Assembly (NCBI RefSeq): GCF_000346485.2
Contig: NZ_KQ976354.1
Span: 830,512-894,511, forward strand
Direction: 5' to 3'
DNA length: 64,000 nt
Source: Scytonema hofmannii PCC 7110
GTDB taxonomy: Bacteria; Cyanobacteriota; Cyanobacteriia; Cyanobacteriales; Nostocaceae
Part shown: piece by piece, positions 35,713 to 44,757 of the stretch
Layout: each line of letters begins with the position of its first letter
Numbering within the stretch: position 1 is the first letter of the stretch
Position numbers and translations under genes: made by a program
The notes under the pieces: model-generated
The model's input: only the letters and a program-made list of their open reading frames with translations
What the model was told of the DNA's origin: nothing
The model's database searches: none

Positions 35713-36300
35713 ATGAGAATCGCATTATTTGGTACGAGTGCCGATCCACCAACTGCAGGACATCAAGCTATTATCAAATGGCTGTCCAATAAATACGATT
35801 GGGTAGCAGTTTGGGCTGCAGACAATCCATTTAAGTCCCATCAAACAAGATTGGAACATCGCGTGGCAATGATGCATTTGTTAATTAAGGATATAGATTC
35901 GCCACAGCACAATATTGGATTGGAACAGCAATTAAGTAGTTTGAGAACGCTAGAAACATTAGAAAAAGCAAAAGCTCGTTGGGGAGACGAATCAGAATTT
36001 ACGTTAGTAGTAGGTTCGGATTTGCTATCTCAACTGCCAAGATGGTATCGAATTGAAGAGTTATTACAGCAAGTACAACTTCTAGTCGTGCCACGTCCGG
36101 GATTCGCTATAGATGAATCTAGCGTACATATCGTACAAAAACTAGGAGGAAAAATCGAGTTTGCCAACTTTATCGGTCCGGATGTTTCTTCAACTGCTTA
36201 TCGAGAAAGTGGCGATAGCGAAGCCCTCACACCCCTTGTCGTTGACTATATTCATAAAGAGCATTTGTATAAATGTTTATCCAAAAATGTAGCTTGTTAA
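35713..36300 (+). CDS. nadD: Nicotinate-nucleotide adenylyltransferase-like protein
   Basis: A 195-residue nucleotidyltransferase. The N-terminal motif reads ALFGTSADPPTAGHQAI, a variant of GGxFDPPHxGH in which the first His is Thr. The middle has FTLVVGSDLLSQLPRWYRIEELL and the C-terminal phosphate-binding motif is DVSSTAYRES (family: ISSTxIR). It should adenylate nicotinate mononucleotide made by PncB to deamido-NAD, the substrate of the downstream nadE product. Confidence 0.88.
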   Translation: MRIALFGTSADPPTAGHQAIIKWLSNKYDWVAVWAADNPFKSHQTRLEHRVAMMHLLIKDIDSPQHNIGLEQQLSSLRTLETLEKAKARWGDESEFTLVVGSDLLSQLPRWYRIEELLQQVQLLVVPRPGFAIDESSVHIVQKLGGKIEFANFIGPDVSSTAYRESGDSEALTPLVVDYIHKEHLYKCLSKNVAC

Positions 36301-36316
36301 ACGAAGTATCATTAAT

Positions 36317-36349
36317 CACTGGTCACTGGTCACTGGTCACTGGTCACTG
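36317..36349. repeat. STRR CACTGGT array
   Basis: Five CACTGGT heptamers between nadD and the NrtR-like gene. Confidence 0.9.
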
Positions 36350-36383
36350 TTAAAACCCTCACTGCTTTAAACAATTGGTTCCT

Positions 36384-37130
36384 ATGCCAGGACGCAGCCA
36401 AAGAAAGTTTGTTGCTCCACTCAATCAACCTCCTTTAGCGGATTTTAAGGTTGGTGTGGATAATGTTATTTTTTCTGTAGATACTGCCCAAAACCGCCTG
36501 CTTGTTTTACTAGTGATGAGACAGCAGGAGCCATTTTTGAATCATTGGAGCCTTCCCGGTACTTTGGTGCGTCAAGGTGAGTCTTTGGAAGATGCGGCTT
36601 ATCGCATTTTGTCAGAGAAAATTAGGGCAAAGAATCTCTATTTAGAGCAGTTGTATACTTTTGGAGGACCGCAACGCGATCCACGGGAAGCAAGTGATAG
36701 TTATGGTGTGCGTTATCTTTCGGTGAGTTATTTTGCCCTCGTGCGATTTGAGGAAGCAGAATTAATTGCCGATCGCATGACTGGAATAGCTTGGTATCCT
36801 GTAAAGCAGGTGCCACAATTGGCTTTTGACCACAACGAAATTCTGGCTTACGGACACAGGCGTTTGCGAAATAAGTTGGAGTACAGCCCAGTGGCTTTTG
36901 AGGTTTTGCCAGAAGTGTTTACTTTGAATGATTTATATCAGTTATATACTACGGTTTTGGGGGAAAATTTTTCTGATTATTCTAATTTCCGCGCACGTCT
37001 GCTGAAGTTGGGTTTTTTATGCGATACAGGAATAAAGGTGTCGCGAGGGGCTGGTCGTCCAGCTAGTTTATATCGGTTTGATGCCGAAGCTTTTGCTCCG
37101 TTGAAAGATAAACCTTTAGTTTTTATTTAA
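36384..37130 (+). CDS. nrtR: NrtR-like NAD metabolism regulator (degenerate Nudix + winged helix)
   Basis: A 248-residue protein from ATG 36384; TTG 36375 is an alternative. The N-terminal Nudix fold (about 15-150) has a broken Nudix box: in LPGTLVRQGESLEDAAYRILSEKI the Gly is Thr and the REUxEE core is RILSEK, so hydrolysis is unlikely. The C-terminal winged-helix part includes FTLNDLYQLY and GRPASLYRF. NrtR proteins use the Nudix domain to sense ADP-ribose or NAD-related ligands and repress NAD genes. Placement between nadD and nadE fits this. Confidence 0.85.
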   Translation: MPGRSQRKFVAPLNQPPLADFKVGVDNVIFSVDTAQNRLLVLLVMRQQEPFLNHWSLPGTLVRQGESLEDAAYRILSEKIRAKNLYLEQLYTFGGPQRDPREASDSYGVRYLSVSYFALVRFEEAELIADRMTGIAWYPVKQVPQLAFDHNEILAYGHRRLRNKLEYSPVAFEVLPEVFTLNDLYQLYTTVLGENFSDYSNFRARLLKLGFLCDTGIKVSRGAGRPASLYRFDAEAFAPLKDKPLVFI

Positions 37131-37163
37131 CCGCAAAGACGCGAAGAACGCAAAGAGAAGAAA
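37129..37163. repeat. Repeat-derived nadE leader
   Basis: The sequence AACCGCAAAGACGCGAAGAA and the bases after it are the reverse of the core of the dispersed repeat at 23200 and 61664. They fill the whole nrtR-nadE gap, and the terminal AGAGAAG is the only purine-rich ribosome-site candidate for nadE. Confidence 0.7.
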
Positions 37164-38891
37164 ATGAAGATTGCGATCGCTCAACTTAATCCTATTATTG
37201 GTGATTTGCTGGGAAATTCAAAAGAGATTCTGGAAGCGGCTAAAAAAGCAGCGAGTGTTGGGGCTCGTTTGCTATTGACTCCAGAACTTTCGTTATGTGG
37301 TTATCCTCCTAGAGATTTATTACTGAATCCCAGTTTTGTGCAGGCCATGGATTTTAATTTGCAACAATTAGCAAGGGATTTGCCGCCTGAACTTGCTGTT
37401 TTGGTAGGAACTGTTGATGAAAATATAAAAGCACATAGCAATGGTGGCAAAACGTTATTTAATAGCATTGCTTTGTTGGAAAAAGGTCAGGTACAGCAGA
37501 TTTTTCACAAACGGCTTTTGCCTACTTATGATGTATTTGACGAAAACCGCTATTTTGAACCTGGATTAAAAGCGAATTATTTTTCTTTAGATGATATTAA
37601 TATTGGCGTAACTATTTGCGAAGATTTGTGGAATGATGAAGAATTCTGGGGCAAACGCAGTTACACCACAAATCCAATTGCTGACTTAGCCATTTTAGGT
37701 GTAGATTTGGTGGTAAATTTGTCGGCTTCTCCCTACAGTTTTGGAAAACAGCGGTTTCGAGAAGAAATGCTCAGACATAGTGCCGTGCGCTATCAGCAAC
37801 CCGTTGTCTACGCGAATCAGGTTGGGGGAAATGACGATTTAATTTTTGATGGCAGAAGTTTTGCCCTCAACCGTCAAGGTGAAATGGTGTGCCGTGCTTC
37901 TGGTTTTGAGAAAGACTTGGTTGTGGTGGAATTTGATGAGGTGCAGAGGGATTTGCAAGTGGGTTCCATTGCACCAAGATATGAGTCTGAAGATGAGGAA
38001 ATATGGCACGCTTTGGTTTTGGGATTGCGGGATTACGTGCGTAAGTGCAGCTTTTCTAAAGTTGTGCTGGGTTTGAGTGGTGGTATAGATTCTTCATTGG
38101 TTGCTGCTGTTGCTACTACAGCAGTTGGTCAAGAAAATGTCCTCGGTGTTCTTTTGCCTTCACCTTATAGTTCGGATCATTCGATTGGTGACGCTTTAGC
38201 ATTGGCAAATAATCTGGGGATCAAAACTCATATCCTACCTATAGGGAAATTGATGGAAGGTTATGACAATACCTTAGCCGAGTTGTTTGCAGGGACGGAG
38301 TTTGGATTGGCAGAGGAGAATCTTCAATCCCGAATTAGGGGGAATTTGTTGATGGCTATTTCTAACAAATTTGGTCATCTCCTCTTATCGACTGGTAATA
38401 AATCAGAAATTGCAGTTGGTTACTGCACTCTTTATGGGGATATGAATGGTGGATTGGCAGCGATCGCTGATGTTCCTAAAACTCGTGTTTATTCCATTTG
38501 TCGGTGGTTGAACAATCAGGCACTCTTGAGTGGGAAGTGGGGATTGGAGCAAATGTCTTCCAATTCTCAATCTATAATTCCAGAAAACGTCCTGACTAAA
38601 GCACCTAGCGCGGAACTTAAACCGGGTCAAGTTGACCAAGATTCTCTTCCGTCCTACGATGTTTTGGATGATATCTTGGAACGCTTGATTCACCGCCACC
38701 AATCCCCAGTACAAATTGTTGCAGCAGGTCACGATCCGGTGACTGTGGACAGAGTCATCGATTTAGTGGCGCGTGCAGAATTTAAAAGGAGGCAGGCTCC
38801 TCCGGGGTTAAAGATTACCGATCGCGCTTTTGGCATCGGTTGGCGAATGCCTATTGCAAGTAAATGGGTTGGGATGAAATATAGTTCCTGA
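37164..38891 (+). CDS. nadE: Glutamine-dependent NAD+ synthetase
   Basis: A 575-residue two-domain enzyme. The N-terminal nitrilase-type glutaminase (1-260) shows Glu in LTPELSLCGYPPRDL, Lys in FHKRLLPTYDVFDE and the nucleophile Cys in GVTICEDLWND. The C-terminal synthetase (285-575) has the ATP pyrophosphatase loop LGLSGGIDSSLVAA and STGNKSEIAVGYCTLYGD. It amidates deamido-NAD to NAD. It is the last gene of the cluster, 33 bases after nrtR. Confidence 0.96.
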   Translation: MKIAIAQLNPIIGDLLGNSKEILEAAKKAASVGARLLLTPELSLCGYPPRDLLLNPSFVQAMDFNLQQLARDLPPELAVLVGTVDENIKAHSNGGKTLFNSIALLEKGQVQQIFHKRLLPTYDVFDENRYFEPGLKANYFSLDDINIGVTICEDLWNDEEFWGKRSYTTNPIADLAILGVDLVVNLSASPYSFGKQRFREEMLRHSAVRYQQPVVYANQVGGNDDLIFDGRSFALNRQGEMVCRASGFEKDLVVVEFDEVQRDLQVGSIAPRYESEDEEIWHALVLGLRDYVRKCSFSKVVLGLSGGIDSSLVAAVATTAVGQENVLGVLLPSPYSSDHSIGDALALANNLGIKTHILPIGKLMEGYDNTLAELFAGTEFGLAEENLQSRIRGNLLMAISNKFGHLLLSTGNKSEIAVGYCTLYGDMNGGLAAIADVPKTRVYSICRWLNNQALLSGKWGLEQMSSNSQSIIPENVLTKAPSAELKPGQVDQDSLPSYDVLDDILERLIHRHQSPVQIVAAGHDPVTVDRVIDLVARAEFKRRQAPPGLKITDRAFGIGWRMPIASKWVGMKYSS

Positions 38892-38921
38892 GCTTCGATA
38901 GGGATGGTGAGCAAGATGCAG

Positions 38922-39245
38922 CTATAATCGTCTTCTATCTTGATATTCATCCCTGTCTTCTCGATCGCGACTGCTTATGCGGTAGTCATTTCTGTCCTCA
39001 TCATCTTTGTCGCGATCGCTCTTGCGCTCTTTTTTCTCCTCTAAATTCCAATCTTTTGACTCTTGATAAAATTCCGACAAGCCCTCTAAGCTTTCCACTG
39101 CACATTCTAGAGCCTCAAAATATCCTAAAACAGCTTCTGCGTTCTCAGGAGAAGTTCTCCAATCCAAGATTTCATCAGATCTATCTTGTAACCTTTCAAT
39201 CAACTCTATTTGGCGATTTAGCAATTTTTCTATTCGAGAATCCAT
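38922..39245 (-). CDS. Hypothetical charged coiled-coil protein
   Basis: A 107-residue protein. Residues 1-70 are helical and acidic (MDSRIEKLLNRQIELIERLQDRSDEILDW); the last 35 are an Asp/Arg/Lys-rich disordered tail (SDRDKDDEDRNDYRISSRDREDRDEYQDRRRL). It is convergent with nadE. Function unknown. Confidence 0.55.
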   Translation of the reverse strand: MDSRIEKLLNRQIELIERLQDRSDEILDWRTSPENAEAVLGYFEALECAVESLEGLSEFYQESKDWNLEEKKERKSDRDKDDEDRNDYRISSRDREDRDEYQDRRRL

Positions 39246-39447
39246 TGTAGTTACCTCAGTATTATGAGTGATTAATTAAGAACAATTCCGATGAGACAAT
39301 TGGGATGTAGCGAAGGAGGGAATGCTTTTGAATTGTCCAAGAACGTATTATAAGCTTTTGAGTGACTTTCAAATACTGTAAATTTAAGTAAGTCGTCACA
39401 AGTATAGCTAACTAGTGAAGATCGTCATTTGTCATTGGTAAGACCCT

Positions 39448-39480
39448 GTAGCTTGGGTTTCGTTCCTCAACCCAAGCTAC
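39448..39480. terminator. Perfect 12-bp hairpin
   Basis: Stem GTAGCTTGGGTT/AACCCAAGCTAC with a 9-base loop, followed by an AT-rich stretch with eight Ts. It lies beyond the 3' end of the Uma2 gene and could terminate it, or be a dispersed repeat. Confidence 0.5.
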
Positions 39481-39519
39481 GCAATATATTTTTTTTAAAA
39501 TTTAAGATTTACTTTATAA

Positions 39520-40128
39520 CTAAATGCTTAAAATCCGATCAACAGTTAATTGTAATTCTGGAAATGTAGGGGAGATTATGCGATCGCTGCCTCTATAGGC
39601 AATAGGTTGGTAAACTCCTTTATCATCTAATTGGTAAACAAAAACAGTAGGAACCTTGGGTTTTCCCAGATAAACTCTACTACCAATAGCTAGGTAGTCT
39701 GCAATCCAATACTCAGGAATCCTCAGACGTTGATACTCGTCTAGCTTATCAATGTAATCATCTTCCCAGTTTGTTGATACCACTTCCACAGCAACTTGCA
39801 ATGGTTCGCGTAGTGCAGAGTATGCAGAACGATTGGTACGCCATATGTCCAAGCTGACTACACTGACATCAGGAAAGCGTCCTTGCTCTTGACCATCTTT
39901 AGTTACAGTTGCGATTGTAATTCTACCAGACACCTTATAGTTCAAGCTAAGACGGTCAACTTCTTTGTCTAATTGTTTAGCTATAAAATCTGCTACATCA
40001 TCGTGCTGCCTAGTTGCTTGTATTCTCACAATCTCTCCATTTACCAACTCAAAACGACCATCCTCAGGATACTGCTCAACAAATTGCTCAAAGGTGAGTT
40101 TTTGCTTCTGGTCGGTTGGGGTTGCCAT
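39520..40128 (-). CDS. Uma2 family (DUF820) putative endonuclease
   Basis: A 202-residue protein of the PD-(D/E)xK-like Uma2 family, greatly expanded in cyanobacteria. Marks are LTFEQFVEQYPEDGRFELVNGEIV, GRFPDVSVVSLD (catalytic Asp), VAVEVVSTNWED (Glu) and RIPEYWIADYLA. The biological role of the family is poorly known. It borders the decayed modification island. Confidence 0.85.
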   Translation of the reverse strand: MATPTDQKQKLTFEQFVEQYPEDGRFELVNGEIVRIQATRQHDDVADFIAKQLDKEVDRLSLNYKVSGRITIATVTKDGQEQGRFPDVSVVSLDIWRTNRSAYSALREPLQVAVEVVSTNWEDDYIDKLDEYQRLRIPEYWIADYLAIGSRVYLGKPKVPTVFVYQLDDKGVYQPIAYRGSDRIISPTFPELQLTVDRILSI

Positions 40129-40210
40129 AATGCTTTTGCCTATATATAAACAATACTTTTACTACTATGGGAACACAACTATAGTAATCTTAAATCATTT
40201 GTGAGAAACA

Positions 40211-40243
40211 AGATCCCCAACTTCTTTAAGACATTGGGGATCT
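40211..40243. terminator. AGATCCCCAA hairpin (dispersed family)
   Basis: Arms AGATCCCCAA (40211-40220) and TTGGGGATCT (40234-40243). Relatives are at 51922-51955 and 59966-59998. All lie in intergenic DNA and lack a T tract. Confidence 0.6.
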
Positions 40244-40358
40244 GAGCGTTTCAATGTAGTTGAACATGATGCCCAAGACAGCAACGTGGCAAGAATCACA
40301 AAAGGAACAGATGGTCGTGCTTTCATCTAGAGCGCCTCTAAAAACTTACCTCTAATTT

Positions 40359-41340
40359 TTAAGAAAATAAATCTAGTTGTTTTGAATCATTATGTAAAAT
40401 TTTCATTTTTTTCTTTCCCCTAGCTGATTCCCATTCTTCAAGTTTCCCATTTGCTAAATCACTAAGTCGCTTTACTGCTGGCTCAACATCACCAATTTCT
40501 GTACCTAGCCAATACCGACGCAACTTTTCTGCCGCATAGAATGTAGTCCCAGAACCGCCAAAGGGATCGATAACTATTTGTCCTGGGTTTGATGCCATGG
40601 CAATGATACGTTCTAGCATGCGGAGGAGCTAATTCATTTGCGCCCCTTGTTTTATATTGGCGGTGTCGTACTGGGGGAATATCACTCCATATTTCCTCAA
40701 GTTCTGTCCAAAAAGTTTCCTCGGTGCGATCGCCTGATGCATCTTCCCAGACATCTTCAGGAGTATCCCAAATATCCATCAAATTGATGCCTTGGGGATT
40801 TAGCTTTTTACGATGTCCGCCGTAATCTCGAATTTCTCCTCCACAGTGTCGGCAAACTTGAATGGGTGTATATACTTTATTGAAAACAGTGGGTTCTCCT
40901 TTCGGATAGTAAAGCAATCCATAATGAGCAGGGGACATTCGCTTGCCACGAGGAAAAGCTTTAGGCATCCTGCATGCAATCCAGTGGCGAAAAAGCATAC
41001 CTTTTTGGTTTAGGTATGCACCATACTCAATACACCATTTAGGCAAGTTAAAAACAAATAAACTACCTCCTGGCTTCAAAACACGAATGCTTTCGCTCAG
41101 CCACTGTTTTGACCATTCAAGGTATTCCTCAGATTTCATCTGGTCGTTCACACCTTTGCCGTAATCCTTACCTAAGTTGAAAGGCGGATCGGCAAATACT
41201 AGATCGACACAGGTATCAGGAAGAGTATTTAAAAACTTGAGACAATCACCCTGGTAGAGAATACCATAATCGCTTTGATAAACCTCAATTAAGTTCTCAT
41301 TAGTAGCAGTCAAAGGCGATAAAAGGCGAATGCAAGACAT
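40359..41340 (-). pseudogene. Beta-class DNA methyltransferase split by a one-base frameshift
   Basis: Two overlapping frames together make one enzyme. The 5' frame (from 41340) has the catalytic motif IV DPPFNLGKDYG and a Cys-containing insertion CRHCGGEIRDYGGHRKK, ending near RHRQYKTRGANEL. The other frame (to 40359) continues MLERIIAMASNPGQ and holds the SAM-binding motif DPFGGSGTT. Motif IV before motif I is the beta-class order for N6-adenine or N4-cytosine enzymes. One extra base near 40615-40633 would restore reading if removed. No long homopolymer is there, so phase variation is not obvious. A sequencing error is possible. Confidence 0.82.
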
Positions 41341-41386
41341 TGAAAGTTTTTTCTTTTACTAGGCTGTCACTAAATTCTAGTAAATA

Positions 41387-42058
41387 TTAAGCTACAGCGA
41401 GAAGTACTTGCTGGAATTTCTCTCCTAGCAACAAAACCGCCTCTTCGATAACAAAACGTCGCGGCGTTTCGTTTTGTTCGCTGAGTTGTTCCACAATCAA
41501 GCCGACTTTTTCAGAAATTCTGGGTGGCTGGTATTCTCTACCATTACCAGCATATCTCCATGGCGTCGGCTGTTTTTTCGGTTGATTCTCTTTATGTTTC
41601 TTGGTTTCGAGTTGAATATCTTTTTTGGAAACCTCTTGGGTACAAGCTTTTTCCAGCATGGACTTTATCACCTCTACTGGCGTCCGACCTGTGGCTAATT
41701 TGTAGAGTGCTGATGGGGACAGGTTGTGATTAATTTTATCAAGTTGTTTGGTGGTGAAGTTTCCAAGTATGGGGGCTAGCTTCAATAGCTGGTTGGCAAT
41801 GCCTGATATCCATCCTAGAGAATTGACCAGGGCTTCTTCATACTGTTTGGGCTTGAGTCTTTCTTTGAGGAATAACAATAATTGCCCAATTTTAGCGGCT
41901 CCTAGTAATAAAGACGGGTTTGTGTAGCTAATCTCGCTTATAACTTCCTTTACCAGGTCTTTACCCGGTTTAGCGAGTCTACGGATGAGAAGTTGAACTT
42001 CTCCGGCAACTGTTTCAGAAAAATCCACAGCAGGAGCTGTTTCCGGTGCTTTAGTCAT
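41387..42058 (-). CDS. Hypothetical protein upstream of the methyltransferase
   Basis: I do not recognise this 223-residue protein. It is mostly helical (LLIRRLAKPGKDLVKEVISEI, LLLFLKERLKPKQYEEALVNSLGWISGIANQLLKLAPILGNF), with a Lys/Gln-rich linker (about 148-170) and a C-terminal segment (RISEKVGLIVEQLSEQNETPRRFVIEEAVLLL). It ends 46 bases before the methyltransferase and may be co-transcribed. A broken partial copy of its C-terminus is at 42440-42567. Confidence 0.6.
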   Translation of the reverse strand: MTKAPETAPAVDFSETVAGEVQLLIRRLAKPGKDLVKEVISEISYTNPSLLLGAAKIGQLLLFLKERLKPKQYEEALVNSLGWISGIANQLLKLAPILGNFTTKQLDKINHNLSPSALYKLATGRTPVEVIKSMLEKACTQEVSKKDIQLETKKHKENQPKKQPTPWRYAGNGREYQPPRISEKVGLIVEQLSEQNETPRRFVIEEAVLLLGEKFQQVLLAVA

Positions 42059-42439
42059 GCTAAGATCACTCCAGAATTAAATTTACGTTATTTTTTTGAG
42101 GAAGTGCTCTTGCAGTCAACTTGAGCACTTCCTCTTTCACTCATAATACAATATTCCGGAAATTTTTCTTGTAAAATTTTCTGTAGGGTTTTAGATTTTT
42201 CTAGAGAAAAAACACTAACTTTACACGTTTAACATGAGCGCGAAAGCAAGCTATATTGTCTAGAAATAAATCATCACATATGTAGTAGACATCCTTGTCC
42301 ACCTTACTTAGATACTTATGTCGCTACTGCTTAAATAGATTGAAAAAGTTTGTGTAGTATGCGATCGCGCCCAAGAACTAGATTCTTGGCAATCAAGGGG
42401 AGCAGACTTCAGCATTGACTCTGAATTTTTTGGACACAG

Positions 42440-42567
42440 CTAAGCGACGGCGAGAAGTGCTTGCTGAAAGGGCATCTTCGATGACAAAAAGTCGCGGCTT
42501 CCCATTTTGTTCGCTCAGTTGTTCTACAATCAAGCCTGCCTTTTTAGAGATTCTAGCTTGATCTTTA
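42440..42567 (-). pseudogene. Truncated, frameshifted copy of the 41387-42058 C-terminus
   Basis: The fragment reads ARISKKAGLIVEQLSEQNGKP, then RLFVIEDA, close to the intact gene. It then loses about 17 bases; after a frame change it still ends FQQALLAVA and stop (TAG), like the intact FQQVLLAVA. Its 5' side is cut exactly at the terminal repeat of the element at 42568. Confidence 0.8.
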
Positions 42568-42666
42568 GGGAGCATCCACTTTCGGAAGAAACATAGTTCT
42601 TTGATGCCAGAAACCTGACTATACCGTTTGTCTAAAAAAGTCGATCTGCCAAAAGTGGATGCTCCC
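42568..42666. mobile_element. 99-bp MITE-like element with 18-bp terminal inverted repeats
   Basis: Left end GGGAGCATCCACTTTCGG (42568-42585) and right end CCAAAAGTGGATGCTCCC (42649-42666) match as inverted repeats at 17 of 18 positions. The interior has no coding capacity. A similar end, GGGAGCATCCCCATTTGG, occurs at 21358. Confidence 0.8.
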
Positions 42667-42675
42667 GATATTTAC

Positions 42676-42830
42676 CTGACTTTTCATGGTAAGTCCTCAA
42701 CCAACGAAATTACGTTACTTTTTCCACAGGCTTATTATCAATAACTTGAATTTATTGATAATAGCTAACGAAAACACAAGGGTTGGAGAAACCGTTACAA
42801 TTGCCTTTTCCACATAACGTGAAAAGTCAG
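42676..42830. mobile_element. 155-bp MITE-like element, copy B, with 9-bp target duplication
   Basis: Terminal repeats CTGACTTTTCA/TGAAAAGTCAG flank a non-coding interior. It is bracketed by direct repeats GATATTTAC (42667-42675 and 42831-42839), which look like a target-site duplication. It has the same length and internal layout as copy A at 22596-22750. Confidence 0.82.
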
Positions 42831-42874
42831 GATATTTACCCAGGCTAGAACTTTAGAAATTTAAGAAGCGCTCG

Positions 42875-44757
42875 CTATTCTGCTTGAAACCACTGGTAAC
42901 AAACTAGCTGAATATCTTCTTCCTCAATGATTTCTGATGGATTGCTTTCTCTTTCTTCTTCAATTTCATGATATTGGTCTTGATCGACAAACAATTCGTT
43001 GTTTAAATTCTGCTAGCTTGAGGTCGGAGTCTTGTCCTATTTCTACATTTTTTTGAATTTGCAATAGTTGATGATGAATACTGTTGAGGATATTAAGGTC
43101 TGATTGAATCCGACCGCGTAACTCATCAATTTGGTAATCGTTGAGGTCAATTTCTTCCAAAGATTCAATTAACTCATCAACAGAAATATTATCTTCTTCA
43201 TCTGTCTCTGCTGCTAGAATCTTGCGAAAATTCTTGCTGTCTAGCAGCTTACCCTGTTGTAACAAGGTAAAAAATCTTTCTTGAAAATCCCTCTGCTTGC
43301 AGATACTGCTTTCAAATGCAATTAGAGAACTTTCTAGTCGTTTTAGATACAGGGATTTCATTAAAGCAACAAGGGCATCGTTCCGCAGTATGTCATCATC
43401 TTCTTGCTTAGTTTTTCGCTTTTTAGGTTCTACCGTTGGTAATGTAGCATTTAGTTCAAAAAGATTGCTAATATTTTCTATTGCTTTTTTGCAACAATAA
43501 ACTCCTGCTTTTAGCAAGACTGATGAATTTCTCTTATCAAAAGCATTCAGTTCTTGTAAGACATGAGTGTGAAGATTTGCCAAGTCTTGTTGCAATTGTT
43601 GTGCTTGACTGTGGTTGTAATTATTACCATTGCTCATGCGAGGTTCTTGTAGAGAAATCCACTGACGAGCAAAATCGACGGCTTCCCGAACGTGCTGGCG
43701 AATCTGATTGAGAGCCATACCAGTGATGGTATCACTACTACCACGAATTAGACCTAGTTCCCGTTGTTTGCGTTTGACTTCATCATTAATTTGGGTTTCA
43801 GAAGACAATTGCCCCACATAATTTTTAACAACATCTAGCTTGCTTAAATCGTTTTGTTGAATTGGCAATATGAGAGAGTAAATAAGTTGATTTGGCTTTA
43901 TCCACTCATTCCAAACTGCCTTAGCAGGACCATAAATCATATTTAAACGTGGTGCTTGAGTCCACCAACCTTCGACTTGCTTACCTAAAGCAGTAACATC
44001 GGCTTCCCACAGAGTCTGATTTCTGACTGTTTTAATGGCTGTGGTATCTAAGGCGAAACCTTGGTTTCCATAGTTAGCTATAGTTTGGCAGTACCGATAA
44101 AGCTGACTCAGACCTTCTCCCAATCTTAGTGAGAGAAGTATTGCTGGAGCGTGAGTATTTGTTTAACAATTTAATTCGACTAATTTGTTGCAGATACCAG
44201 CGAACTGAATCTTGGGCTTCGTATTGCTTTTGAGTTTCTCTAAATCTAAGTGCTTCATGTTGAATGTGGTGAAGCGTTTGGGGGTCAAGTGTAAAAGCAG
44301 CGATTTTTTCTAATCGATTTAGGTCATGATAACTAGGATCAGCAGTGTTTATCAAACATTTATTAATTTTGAGCCTCAATTTCATTTGAGCATCAAAGCT
44401 AATACGAGGACTGACGAGCATTAACTGGCTGTAGTCTCTTGTGCATAATAATAAAAAGTAAGACAATCGCTGACAGAGGTTGTTGGCAATAGCTTGCATT
44501 CTATAAGTAACTGTATCAAGCGAAAACCATTCCGATGGTTTAAGTTTAAACAGAAGAACCTGTAACTCTGCATTTCCTTGGTTTGCAATTAAGTAGACCT
44601 GATTAACAGCTTGAGTACTTCCCTTTGAAAGTTCTAAATCTGTAACATCTAGCAATTGGCAAATGGTTTTGTACCCAAGTTTTTGAAATATTGCTGCTAC
44701 TTGTTCTGGTTTTTTTATGTTTTTTACATCATCTAGGTGTAGTAATCTGTCAGGCAT
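42875..44757 (-). pseudogene. Large gene decayed into three frames (helicase or restriction-modification-like)
   Basis: Frame 1 (44757-44074) has a domain that resembles N-terminal parts of large cyanobacterial R-M/helicase proteins from memory (RLSYFLLLCTRDYSQLMLVSP, PSYHDLNRLEKIAAF) and a DSVRWYLQQISRIKLL motif like sigma region 1.2. Frame 2 is open from before TTG 44123, where THAPAILLSLRLGEGLSQLY continues sensibly, to 42966. Its later part (LMKSLYLKRLESSLIAFESS, ERFFTLLQQGKLLDSKNF) resembles the linker between the two lobes of SNF2-type helicases. Frame 3 then continues NNELFVDQDQYHEIEEERES to a stop at 42875. No Walker or DEAH motifs survive. Exact identity is uncertain. Confidence 0.55.
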
